The position numbers were made by a program, and so were the translations under genes. Shown piece by piece: positions 1 to 5,890 of a DNA stretch of 10,933 nt (positions are counted from its first letter, which is position 1; each line of letters starts with the position of its first letter). The DNA comes from Nitrospira sp. (GTDB taxonomy: Bacteria; Nitrospirota; Nitrospiria; Nitrospirales; Nitrospiraceae), in assembly GCA_015904055.1 (NCBI GenBank), contig JABMDE010000067.1, positions 32,517 through 43,449 on the forward strand, given 5' to 3'. A model generated the notes under the pieces. It searched no databases, was not told the origin of the DNA, and was given only the letters and a program-made list of their open reading frames with translations.

Positions 1-85
1 CCTACGAGTCAGCACCATTCCATCGAATAAGCGCCACAGACGTCACACCACAAGCGGCATAAGCAACTGCGACTCTTCCTTCAAA

Positions 86-114
86 TTGACAGTCCTGCGA
101 GCAGGAACTAGGAT
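86..114 (+). promoter_or_regulatory. Putative sigma-70 promoter of the UPF0114 gene
   Basis: A perfect -35 hexamer TTGACA (86-91) is followed after 17 bases by TAGGAT (109-114), which matches the -10 consensus at four of six positions. Transcription would start near 121, giving a leader of about 80 bases before the ATG at 204. The spacer holds a perfect palindrome, TCCTGC-GA-GCAGGA (93-106), which could be an operator for a repressor or activator. The promoter call is from sequence pattern only. Confidence 0.5.
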
Positions 115-203
115 ACGATCGGGTGTGCGCCATGTACGGAGCATGCCCCGCACAGACATTCGTACCAATCCGCTCAAGCCGCGTATCCTGTTCAGGAGGA
201 ATC

Positions 204-767
204 ATGTCCGAGCATTCGCCCTCGTCCACGCCCGGTTCCAAAACCTCACAGCCATCCGGCAATGCCATTGAGCGGACCTTCGAATACGCGGTATTTGCCA
301 GCCGGTGGATTCAAGCCCCGCTGTACGGCGGCCTGATTGTGGTGGAACTGCTCTATGCCTACAAGTTTTTGGTCGAGCTCTGGGAGATCGTGCTCCACAT
401 TAACAAGATGGATGAAACCGTCTTCATGCTGGGCGTCTTGGGATTAATCGATGTCACCATGGTGGCCAATCTGCTGACCATGGTCATCATCGGCGGCTAT
501 GCCACATTCGTCAGCAAGCTGGACTTAGAACAGCATCCGGACCGTCCCGACTGGCTGACCCATGTCGATCCCGGCACGATCAAGATTAAGCTCGCGGCCT
601 CCCTCATCGGCATCTCCAGCATTCATCTGCTGAAAGCATTCGTGGACGTAGCCCATGAAGACCCCGAGCACATCAAATGGAAGATTTTCATTCACATGAC
701 GTTCCTTGCCTCCGCCATTCTGCTGGCCTGGACCGACAAAATCATGCAAAAGGACAAGAAACACTGA
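204..767 (+). CDS. UPF0114 (YqhA/TIGR00645) family membrane protein
   Basis: This is a 187-residue integral membrane protein of the UPF0114 family, whose biochemical role is unknown. The ATG at 204 was chosen because it has a strong Shine-Dalgarno sequence (AGGAGGA, 194-200) a few bases upstream; a longer frame opens at 123 without such a site. After a polar, Ser/Pro-rich N-terminus of about 20 residues come hydrophobic segments with the family's look: a first segment in APLYGGLIVVELLYAYKF, a second around MLGVLGLIDVTMVANLLTMV, then a loop with DWLTHVDPGTIKIKLA, a third at ASLIGISSIHLLKAF and a last one near the C-terminus (MTFLASAILLAW). The tail is Lys/His-rich. E. coli YqhA is about 164 residues, so the length fits with a slightly long N-terminus. 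It stands alone on +, converging on the receiver gene, under the promoter at 86-114. No break or missing part is visible. Confidence 0.88.
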   Translation: MSEHSPSSTPGSKTSQPSGNAIERTFEYAVFASRWIQAPLYGGLIVVELLYAYKFLVELWEIVLHINKMDETVFMLGVLGLIDVTMVANLLTMVIIGGYATFVSKLDLEQHPDRPDWLTHVDPGTIKIKLAASLIGISSIHLLKAFVDVAHEDPEHIKWKIFIHMTFLASAILLAWTDKIMQKDKKH

Positions 768-836
768 CGAGCGGGAAATAGGTAGCCACAAGGCCAGTAT
801 AGCGACAGATCCGGGATGACCAGCCACTTTCCATAA

Positions 837-1199
837 TCAGCCAAGCAGAGATTCGACGCGTTGAAGAAAATCCTTCGCACTGAAAGGTTTGCCCATAGCC
901 GCATGAGCACCCAATACAATTGCCGTTTGTGATAAATCGAAGTCGTCGATTATATGTCCGGAAATTGCCAGCACCTTGATAGGCCGATCTCTCGATCGGA
1001 GATACAGCAGAACTTCCGATCCATCCATGTTGGGCATAAAAAGATCCAGCACGATCAGAGCAGGCTCAGCTCGTTTGAGGAAGGTGAGCGCCTCACTCCC
1101 ATCGACGGCTTCCTCGACCTGATATCCTTTCTCCTCCAGAACAGAGCGCAACCAACCACGAAGCTGGGAATCGTCATCGGCGACAAGTATCAACGGCAT
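837..1199 (-). CDS. Single-domain (CheY-like) response regulator receiver
   Basis: The 120-residue protein is a complete stand-alone receiver domain with no output domain. The key residues are all visible: the acidic cluster ADDD (residues 7-10), the phospho-acceptor Asp52 in IVLDLFMP, the conserved Ser80 in AISGH (Thr/Ser position) and Lys104 in MGKPF. It should therefore be phosphorylated by a histidine kinase and act by protein contact rather than DNA binding. No kinase is encoded in the window. The gene lies 26 bases downstream of the LuxR-type regulator on the same strand, so the two were probably one operon. The ATG at 1199 is the natural start for a receiver (MPLILVADDD), although its ribosome site is weak. 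The partner pathway cannot be told from sequence. Confidence 0.9.
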   Translation of the reverse strand: MPLILVADDDSQLRGWLRSVLEEKGYQVEEAVDGSEALTFLKRAEPALIVLDLFMPNMDGSEVLLYLRSRDRPIKVLAISGHIIDDFDLSQTAIVLGAHAAMGKPFSAKDFLQRVESLLG

Positions 1200-1225
1200 A
1201 CGGTGCTGTACAGTTATATCGGAAT

Positions 1226-1855
1226 CTACGTGATTTCTAATACGTGATGATGATCTGCCTGCAGATAGAGCGCAGCCGCTTGCGTACGGCTGGTAATAGC
1301 CAGCTTGGCAAACATACTCGCAATGTAATTTTTCACCGTCTTTTCCGACAGCACAAGGTTCGTGGCGATTTCTTTATTCGTGTTCCCTGCTGCAATGAGT
1401 GAAATAATACGCCGTTCCTGAGGTGATAGGATCTTCAACCCGGCACGGGCCTCGAACTCATCCCGATATTGTCGCAGCAAGCGGAGCGTCTTGTCAGCAC
1501 CATCCTGGCAAAGGTAGCAATTGCCCTTTGCCACCGCGCGAATCGCCTGAATCAGTTTCTCATGACTGATATTCTCCAGAAGAATACCCTGCGCTCCCAT
1601 TTCGACGACATCGCGAAAGACTGAGACGTCGTTGTTCCAGGTAATCACAATGATCCGGACTGTCGGCAGATTATCGAAAAGCAATTTGCATAGCTTAACT
1701 TCTGTTCCCTTAGACATCCCGTACTTCAACAAAATGACATCCGGATTCGTCCGTCTGGACTCAACCAGGATATCGTCAGCATTGTCTGTCTCACCTACGA
1801 CAGAAATTTCAAAAGGTTTTAAAATCTTGGAACGCGGAATCGTTTCATCACTTTG
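1226..1855 (-). CDS. LuxR-family response regulator with degenerate receiver, 5' end missing
   Basis: This is a NarL/FixJ-type regulator, a receiver followed by a GerE/LuxR helix-turn-helix. The C-terminal HTH is clear (LSPQERRIISLIAAGNTNKE ... LSEKTVKNYI ... RTQAAALYL) and would bind DNA. The frame is open upstream of the internal TTG at 1732 to a stop at 1856-1858. That extra stretch (SDETIPRSKIL, FEISVVGETDNADD, NPDVILL) is clearly receiver sequence, so the gene really continues to about 1850. It then loses its start codon and the first few residues at the junction with the SDR fragment. The receiver is unusual: the phospho-acceptor Asp is Lys (VILLKYGMSKG) and the conserved Lys is Glu (GILLENIS), so control by ordinary phosphorylation is unlikely. 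Without its native start it may be unexpressed here, or the loss may be an assembly effect. The CheY-like gene follows after 26 bases. Confidence 0.8.
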   Translation of the reverse strand, partial: QSDETIPRSKILKPFEISVVGETDNADDILVESRRTNPDVILLKYGMSKGTEVKLCKLLFDNLPTVRIIVITWNNDVSVFRDVVEMGAQGILLENISHEKLIQAIRAVAKGNCYLCQDGADKTLRLLRQYRDEFEARAGLKILSPQERRIISLIAAGNTNKEIATNLVLSEKTVKNYIASMFAKLAITSRTQAAALYLQADHHHVLEIT

Positions 1856-1857
1856 TC
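1846..1857. other. Breakpoint truncating two genes at once
   Basis: At about 1846-1857 the LuxR-type regulator (-) runs into a stop just where its receiver N-terminus should be, and an SDR reading frame (+) begins in mid-protein at FVNNAG. Both genes are intact on their far sides. By my count, GC is 22 of 60 bases for 1781-1840 and 36 of 60 for 1861-1920. No transposase or repeat is seen at the join. Either a recombination event or a chimeric assembly join explains it. Confidence 0.7.
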
Positions 1858-2391
1858 AACAACGCCGGCACATCGAAGTCCCAACCGTTTCTCGAAATCA
1901 CCAAGGACGCCTGGGACGCGCAACTTGCCGTCCATATGACCGGCACCTTCGCCTGCTCGCAAGCCGCCGCGCGCGACATGAAGACACGCAACTACGGACG
2001 CATCGTGTCCGTCGCCTCCGTCGCGGGACAGATGGGCCCCATCGACCTCGCCGCTTACGGCGCGGCCAAGTCCGGCATCATCGGCCTCACGCGCGCCATG
2101 TCGCTGGAACTGTCGGACTACGGCATCACCGCCAACGCCGTCGCGCCGGGCCCCATCGATACCGACCTGCTGCGCTCCGCCTGGCCTGCGGATGTGTACG
2201 CCGAACGCAGCAATCACATTCCCATCCAGCGCCTGGGCAAGGTCGAGGAGATCGCGCACGCCGTGACGTTCCTCGCATCGCCGGAGTCCGGTTACATGTC
2301 CGGCATCATCATCACCGTCGACGGCGGTTCCGTCGCCGCGGGCGCGTATATGGTCGAAAAGTACCGCCGCCGCAAAGCCGCCGCGAAGTAA
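1852..2391 (+). pseudogene. SDR-family oxidoreductase (FabG-like), N-terminal third missing
   Basis: The frame reads as the C-terminal two-thirds (about 179 residues) of a classical short-chain dehydrogenase/reductase of about 250 residues. Visible motifs are NNAG at the start, the catalytic Ser in RIVSVASVAG, the YxxxK pair in YGAAKSG, the cofactor-side motif APGPIDTDL and the C-terminal SGIIITVDGG. The Rossmann nucleotide-binding glycine motif (TGxxxGIG), which should lie some 80 residues earlier, is absent, because the sequence before 1852 belongs to the oppositely oriented regulator. An internal ATG at 1936 could start a 151-residue product, but it could not bind NAD(P)H. If intact elsewhere it would resemble a 3-oxoacyl-ACP reductase or a similar NAD(P)-dependent alcohol/ketone enzyme; the substrate cannot be assigned. 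The position of the usual helix-4 Asn is His (VHMTGTF), which I believe occurs in some family members. It converges on the quinoprotein gene across a strong terminator. Confidence 0.82.
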
Positions 2392-2408
2392 GCCTTCCCG
2401 CGCAAAGC

Positions 2409-2440
2409 AAGCGGCCGCCGGAGCAATCCGGCGGCCGTTT
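2409..2440. terminator. Rho-independent terminator between convergent genes
   Basis: A perfect 11-bp GC-rich stem (2412-2422 with 2427-2437) closes a GCAA loop, and flanking AA/TT pairs extend it through a G-T wobble. On + it is followed by TTTCTATTTCT, a usable T-tract for the SDR transcript ending at 2391. On - the trailing tract is poorer, but the hairpin could also stop transcripts from the quinoprotein gene, whose stop is at 2462. Confidence 0.85.
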
Positions 2441-2461
2441 CTATTTCTCAATCGTCGCTTC

Positions 2462-4489
2462 TTATTCTTCGACGATCAGTTGAGCGTAAGACCACTGATG
2501 TCCGGCGCACTGATAGGTGTAGGTGCCGGCTTTGTCGAAGGTCAGGGTCACGGACTTGCCGGGCGCGACTTCGCCCGTGGTCCAGGAACCGTCCGTGGCC
2601 GTGGCCGTATGGGCTTCCTTGCCCTTGTTGGTCCAGGTCACTTTAGCGCCGACCTTCACTTTGGTCCGCAGCGGCTGGAAGGCGTATTCGTCAAACGCTT
2701 CCCTCACGAACTCGAGGCCGGTGTCCTTCACCGTCGGGCTCATGATGATTTCTTCGGTTTCCGTCAGACGGCCGGCCCAAGAGGTTTCGGTCGCCACGAG
2801 CTGCGTAGGCGCCGGCGCTTCCGGAACCGTGCCGCCTAGCTTCAAGGCCCAAACGCCACCGCCCGAAGTGCCGACGGCCACGTATTGCTCGCCGTCCACT
2901 TCATAGGTCGCCGTCGCATAGGAAGTGCCGCTGTTGTTGGCTGCACCGGTTTGGAACGTCCAAATGATATCACCGGTGTTTTCGTCAATAGCCTGCAGCA
3001 CGCCGTCGCTTTCGGCATGGAACAGCAGGCCGCCGGCGGTGGCCATCATGCCGGAACCGTTCTGCTGCACGCGGTACGGCACGGTTTTCTTCCACGCCAG
3101 TTTGTTGGTGTTCGCATCCATCGCACCCAGGATGCCCGAGTACTTCATACCCGCAATGGTCGGACCGGCCGCGAAGAACTTCGGATCCACCTGACGCTTG
3201 ATCCACGACGGCCAGTTGGCTGCGGTGGCATAGAAGCGTTTGGTTTTGGGGCTGTAGGCCAGCGGCGCCGCGCGCGTGGACAGGATCGGATACATCGCGT
3301 TCGGCAGGTCGTAGTTGATGGGCTCGTACATGCACAGCGCTTTGAAGCCCGCCGGGATGGTGTCCTTGTCGACACAACGGTTGCCGAACTGATCAGCGCC
3401 CACCGGGAACGGCTGGGTCGGCGCGGTCTTTTGGAACTCGTTCTGCGGCACCGGCATCTCTTCGATCGGCTGGATCGGTTTGCCGGTCTCGCGGTCGAGC
3501 ATATAGATGAAGCCGTTCGTGCTGGTGATGGCAATGGCCTTGTGGTTTTTGCCGTCCCGCTCGTGATCATAGAGGATGAAGGGCGACCCAAGGTCCGCTT
3601 CCCAGATGTCGTGGTGCACCACCTGATAGTGCCACTTCACTTTGCCGGTTTTGATGTCCAGCGCCACGGCGCTGTCGGTGTACAGATTGTCGCCCGGGCG
3701 CAGTTCGCCGCCGTATTGCGGCACGGGATTGCCGATGCCGACGTAGACCAACCCTAAGTCAGGATCGACCGAAGGCATGGCCCAGACGCCGCCGCCGCCC
3801 TGTTTCCATTCGTCGTTGTCCTGGGCCCAGGTCTCATGACCCGGTTCGCCGGGACCAGGCACCGAATAGAATACCCAGACTTCCTTGCCGGTCTTGGCGT
3901 CGAGCGCGGTGACACGGCCACGGATGCCGTAATCGCCGTTGGCAAGGCCGCCGATGACGAGACCGTCCACATAAGTCGGGCCGCCTGCGATGAACTGGCC
4001 GCGTGTCGCGCCCGGGTCACCCACGGTACCTTCCCAAACCTGTTCGCCAGTGTCCTGCTTCAAAGCAACGATGTGCGAGTTGCCGAGGCCGACGTAGATC
4101 ATGCCTTCGCCCGTCGCCACGCCTTTGAAGAGGCCGTAGGTCGGCGCGGGCAACTTCTGCGTCCAGATGATTTCACCGGTCTTGGGGTTCAGTGCGTAGG
4201 CGTTCTGACCCGTGGTGATGAACATGCGTCCGCCGGTGACCACCGGCGTGCCGCGCGGCGCGGCGTCGAGCTTGGTCATCCAAGCGCCGCCCAACTGCTT
4301 GACGTTGCTGACGTCGATTTTCTTCAGTGTTGAATATCGCGTATTGTTCCAATCGCCGCCGGTCAGCGGCCATTCCTTGCTTGCGTGCTTCCGCAGGTCG
4401 CCAACAGTGTTTTGGTCGCAGGCCGTCAAGGCGACGGCGGAGACGCTCATAGCCACCAAAAGCGACGTCCATTTCAGACGGGTGTGCAT
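2462..4489 (-). CDS. PQQ-dependent dehydrogenase-like lipoprotein with C-terminal cupredoxin domain
   Basis: The 675-residue protein starts with a lipoprotein signal peptide (lipobox LTAC, Cys24), so it should be anchored at the periplasmic face of a membrane. Residues about 38-555 form a quinoprotein eight-bladed propeller of the methanol/ethanol dehydrogenase superfamily, with repeated blade motifs such as ALDAKTGKEVW, ALDIKTGKVKWHY and AIDENTGDIIW. Landmarks are GIRG (188-191), GNP (253-255), RPGDNLY and HHDIWEADLG. The vicinal Cys-Cys of methanol dehydrogenases is absent, and Glu297 sits where I align the catalytic Asp. Residues about 592-675 form a cupredoxin domain with His627, Cys661 and His664, but Ser667 at the usual axial Met position. 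This domain takes the place of the cytochrome c domain found in type II quinohaemoproteins. The ATG at 4489 has an excellent ribosome site (GGGAGGA). The gene lies 138 bases downstream of the b561 gene. Substrate unknown. Confidence 0.88.
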   Translation of the reverse strand: MHTRLKWTSLLVAMSVSAVALTACDQNTVGDLRKHASKEWPLTGGDWNNTRYSTLKKIDVSNVKQLGGAWMTKLDAAPRGTPVVTGGRMFITTGQNAYALNPKTGEIIWTQKLPAPTYGLFKGVATGEGMIYVGLGNSHIVALKQDTGEQVWEGTVGDPGATRGQFIAGGPTYVDGLVIGGLANGDYGIRGRVTALDAKTGKEVWVFYSVPGPGEPGHETWAQDNDEWKQGGGGVWAMPSVDPDLGLVYVGIGNPVPQYGGELRPGDNLYTDSAVALDIKTGKVKWHYQVVHHDIWEADLGSPFILYDHERDGKNHKAIAITSTNGFIYMLDRETGKPIQPIEEMPVPQNEFQKTAPTQPFPVGADQFGNRCVDKDTIPAGFKALCMYEPINYDLPNAMYPILSTRAAPLAYSPKTKRFYATAANWPSWIKRQVDPKFFAAGPTIAGMKYSGILGAMDANTNKLAWKKTVPYRVQQNGSGMMATAGGLLFHAESDGVLQAIDENTGDIIWTFQTGAANNSGTSYATATYEVDGEQYVAVGTSGGGVWALKLGGTVPEAPAPTQLVATETSWAGRLTETEEIIMSPTVKDTGLEFVREAFDEYAFQPLRTKVKVGAKVTWTNKGKEAHTATATDGSWTTGEVAPGKSVTLTFDKAGTYTYQCAGHQWSYAQLIVEE

Positions 4490-4506
4490 GCCAGGTCCTC
4501 CCTCGG
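4490..4506 (-). promoter_or_regulatory. Ribosome binding site of the quinoprotein gene
   Basis: Read on -, GAGGGAGGA lies about six bases before the ATG at 4489. It confirms this start, which also yields a full lipoprotein signal peptide. Confidence 0.75.
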
Positions 4507-4509
4507 ATT

Positions 4510-4543
4510 AAAATGCCCGGCGGGGCCGAAAGCCCGAACGGGC
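4510..4543 (-). promoter_or_regulatory. Leader with mutually exclusive hairpins (attenuator-like) before the quinoprotein gene
   Basis: Read on -, the leader contains four complementary tetramers in order: GCCC (4543-4540), GGGC (4535-4532), GCCC (4526-4523) and GGGC (4518-4515), followed by A and four T. The middle pair can form a hairpin with the loop TTTCG, excluding the two outer hairpins; the last pair plus the T run resembles a short terminator. Stems are only 4 bp, so this is a weak candidate. Confidence 0.25.
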
Positions 4544-4589
4544 GCAACACGTTGTACCTCTCCCAACCGCGTGAACATAGCGCAAAATC

Positions 4590-4606
4590 CGCGCGCGCGC
4601 GCACAC
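4590..4606. repeat. Alternating purine-pyrimidine (CG)n/CA tract
   Basis: Seventeen bases of strict purine-pyrimidine alternation, mostly CG steps, lie in the gap between the cytochrome and quinoprotein genes. Such tracts can adopt Z-DNA under negative supercoiling. No function can be read from it. Confidence 0.45.
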
Positions 4607-4627
4607 CGCGCCGCACAAAAAAGAGCG

Positions 4628-5293
4628 TTAAACAGCGGCGATCACGAGGATCAGTGCAAAGACGACAGCAAAGATCAGGACAGCCCATTTTGCGGGCACA
4701 AAGTTGAGGTTGTGAACGCTGCCGTCGGAAAGAATTTTGTGTCCCGTGAACATGGGGCGGATCAACGTATCGCGCTTGTAACAGGCATGAAACAGCACGG
4801 CGGCAATGTGTAATACGATTATGAAAAGCAGCACGTTGAACATCAGTTCATGCACGTCGGCAATGGCGCGTCCCGTCTGGCGCGTCGCGAGGTCGGCGAG
4901 CGGGCCGGGCCCCACACCGTCGGCATCCTCGGTGAACAGGCCTAGTATGGTTTGCAGCAGCAGCAGGCCCAGCATGACCACGATGCTGAGCGCGCCGAGT
5001 GGATTGTGCCCTACGATGGCCTTGCCGCCGCGCTGACGCACAGTCGCGGCGTAGGCGACAATAGCCTTCGGCCCTTTCACGAAATGCGCGAAGCGTGCGG
5101 TGGTGCTGCCTTTGAAACCCCAGGCGATGCGCGTGATCACCAGCGCCAGGATGAGATAACCCGAGAGATGATGCAGCGGGAGCAGATCGAACTCCGCCGT
5201 CAGCCACGACATGACAATAAGTATGACCAGCAGCCAGTGCATGACGCGCACCGGCAGATCCCATACTTTCACAGGCGTGTGCGCGTCACTCAC
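4628..5293 (-). CDS. Cytochrome b561-family membrane protein
   Basis: The 221-residue integral membrane cytochrome belongs to the b561 / Ni,Fe-hydrogenase cytochrome b-like family (PF01292). The opening VKVWDLPVRVMHWLL is typical. Candidate haem-binding histidines lie in membrane segments at His19 (MHW), His41/42 (LHHLSGY), His96 (GHNPLG), His148 (VHE) and His162 (LHI). A final hydrophobic helix (WAVLIFAVVFALILVIAAV) ends the protein. The start is GTG at 5293, preceded by AAGGG at a good distance. The GTG overlaps the stop of the upstream sensor fragment by four bases (GTGA). Family members pass electrons between periplasmic redox proteins and the quinone pool. Here the downstream quinoprotein is the obvious partner, so a quinoprotein-to-cytochrome-b-to-quinone path is inferred. 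On -, six T's follow soon after the stop, without a strong hairpin. Confidence 0.88.
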   Translation of the reverse strand: MSDAHTPVKVWDLPVRVMHWLLVILIVMSWLTAEFDLLPLHHLSGYLILALVITRIAWGFKGSTTARFAHFVKGPKAIVAYAATVRQRGGKAIVGHNPLGALSIVVMLGLLLLQTILGLFTEDADGVGPGPLADLATRQTGRAIADVHELMFNVLLFIIVLHIAAVLFHACYKRDTLIRPMFTGHKILSDGSVHNLNFVPAKWAVLIFAVVFALILVIAAV

Positions 5294-5718
5294 GAGTGGC
5301 CCTTAAAGCGAACGGCGGTTCTCCGTGCCTGGAGAACCGCCGCCATCATGACAAAAAAGTGGAAATGTGATTCGACGAAACCGCCGGATACATGCACAAG
5401 CAACGACGAGGCCGTGATCAATCCGACGGTTGCCACGCCTGCACGCACACGGTCGTGCCAAAACCGGCTCATGGCTAGAACGGCGAACACGGCCAATGCA
5501 GCGCCACCCATGAAGCTGAGCGGCACGTCCCGGCTTATCAAGATCGCAAAGAGGGGTAGCCCTGCCGCGTGCAGCCACAGCAGCCATACAATCCCACGAT
5601 GATGTCGTCCCCATTCGTTGCTTTCCAACGAGCGACCTTGAGGAAGGACGCGCCAAAGCCGCCGGACATGGTCCAGCGCCGAACCTATGCAGGATTGTCC
5701 GAATAAATTCGCCGCCAT
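5290..5718 (-). pseudogene. N-terminal membrane fragment of a sensor / diguanylate cyclase-like protein
   Basis: The frame encodes the membrane-spanning N-terminus seen in some GGDEF/EAL and histidine-kinase proteins: EWGRHHRGIVWLLWLHAAGL, then LVHVSGGFVESHFHFFVMMA. In full-length relatives (from memory) the HFHFFVM motif is followed by an ALYQDW-like stretch, more helices and a GGDEF or kinase module. Here the sequence changes to LQARRTAVRFKGHS and stops, so the sensing half of the protein remains without any output domain. The ATG at 5718 gives 142 residues and the TTG at 5757 gives 155; neither has a convincing ribosome site. The point where homology ends coincides with a perfect hairpin (5313-5342), and the stop overlaps the cytochrome start. 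It may be a decayed gene, a join between sequences, or, less likely, a short stand-alone protein. Confidence 0.62.
5313..5342 (-). terminator. Perfect 12-bp hairpin just upstream of the b561 gene
   Basis: CGGCGGTTCTCC (5313-5324) and its exact reverse complement (5331-5342) flank a 6-base loop. Read on - it is followed by TTCGCTTTAAGG, a poor T-tract. It lies about 20 bases before the cytochrome GTG, so it could be a terminator for upstream transcripts, an attenuator for the cytochrome-quinoprotein operon, or a relic of a join. It falls exactly where the sensor fragment loses its family resemblance. Confidence 0.45.
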
Positions 5719-5757
5719 TAGTTGCTTATGCCGCTGTCGAGAGGAATTATGAGCCAA

Positions 5758-5890
5758 CCCGCTACATACTTTTCGGCTCTTCGATTACATAACTTGAGTG
5801 GGCTGCTGATGAGGGGCTACGGAGGGGAGTCTACGGGAGCACTATAATCGAACCGCCAGAAACACCGTAGGCCATCACTGCGATCTCGCG
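5758..5890. other. Intergenic stretch at a probable block boundary
   Basis: These 133 bases lie between the 3' end of the ATPase gene and the upstream end of the sensor fragment. I see no clear terminator for the ATPase gene, no convincing promoter for the leftward genes and no repeats. It is the most likely place for the change from the moderate-GC block to the GC-rich block, but the exact point cannot be fixed by eye. Confidence 0.35.

Noticed and set aside
2..268. 88-codon frame on - at the left end
   Set aside because: No recognisable motif, overlaps the promoter and start of the UPF0114 gene; probably non-coding.
768..836. Terminator between the UPF0114 gene and the receiver gene
   Set aside because: No stem longer than about 4 bp with a T-tract could be found in the convergent gap.
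1632..2483. 283-codon frame on + spanning the breakpoint
   Set aside because: Arg/His-rich composition typical of a shadow frame; it crosses the breakpoint and is out of frame with the recognisable SDR.
2885..3757. 290-codon frame on + inside the quinoprotein gene
   Set aside because: Antisense shadow of a GC-rich gene whose - strand frame has clear homology and motifs throughout.
4608..4640. Rho-independent terminator after the cytochrome gene
   Set aside because: On - there is a run of six T's, but no adequate GC hairpin directly before it; not claimed.
5749..5847. 32-codon frame on + with a good ribosome site (AGAGGAA) in the gap at 5758-5890
   Set aside because: Very short, unrecognisable product, overlaps the start of the sensor fragment and lies at a probable block boundary; a chance purine run before ATG is as likely.
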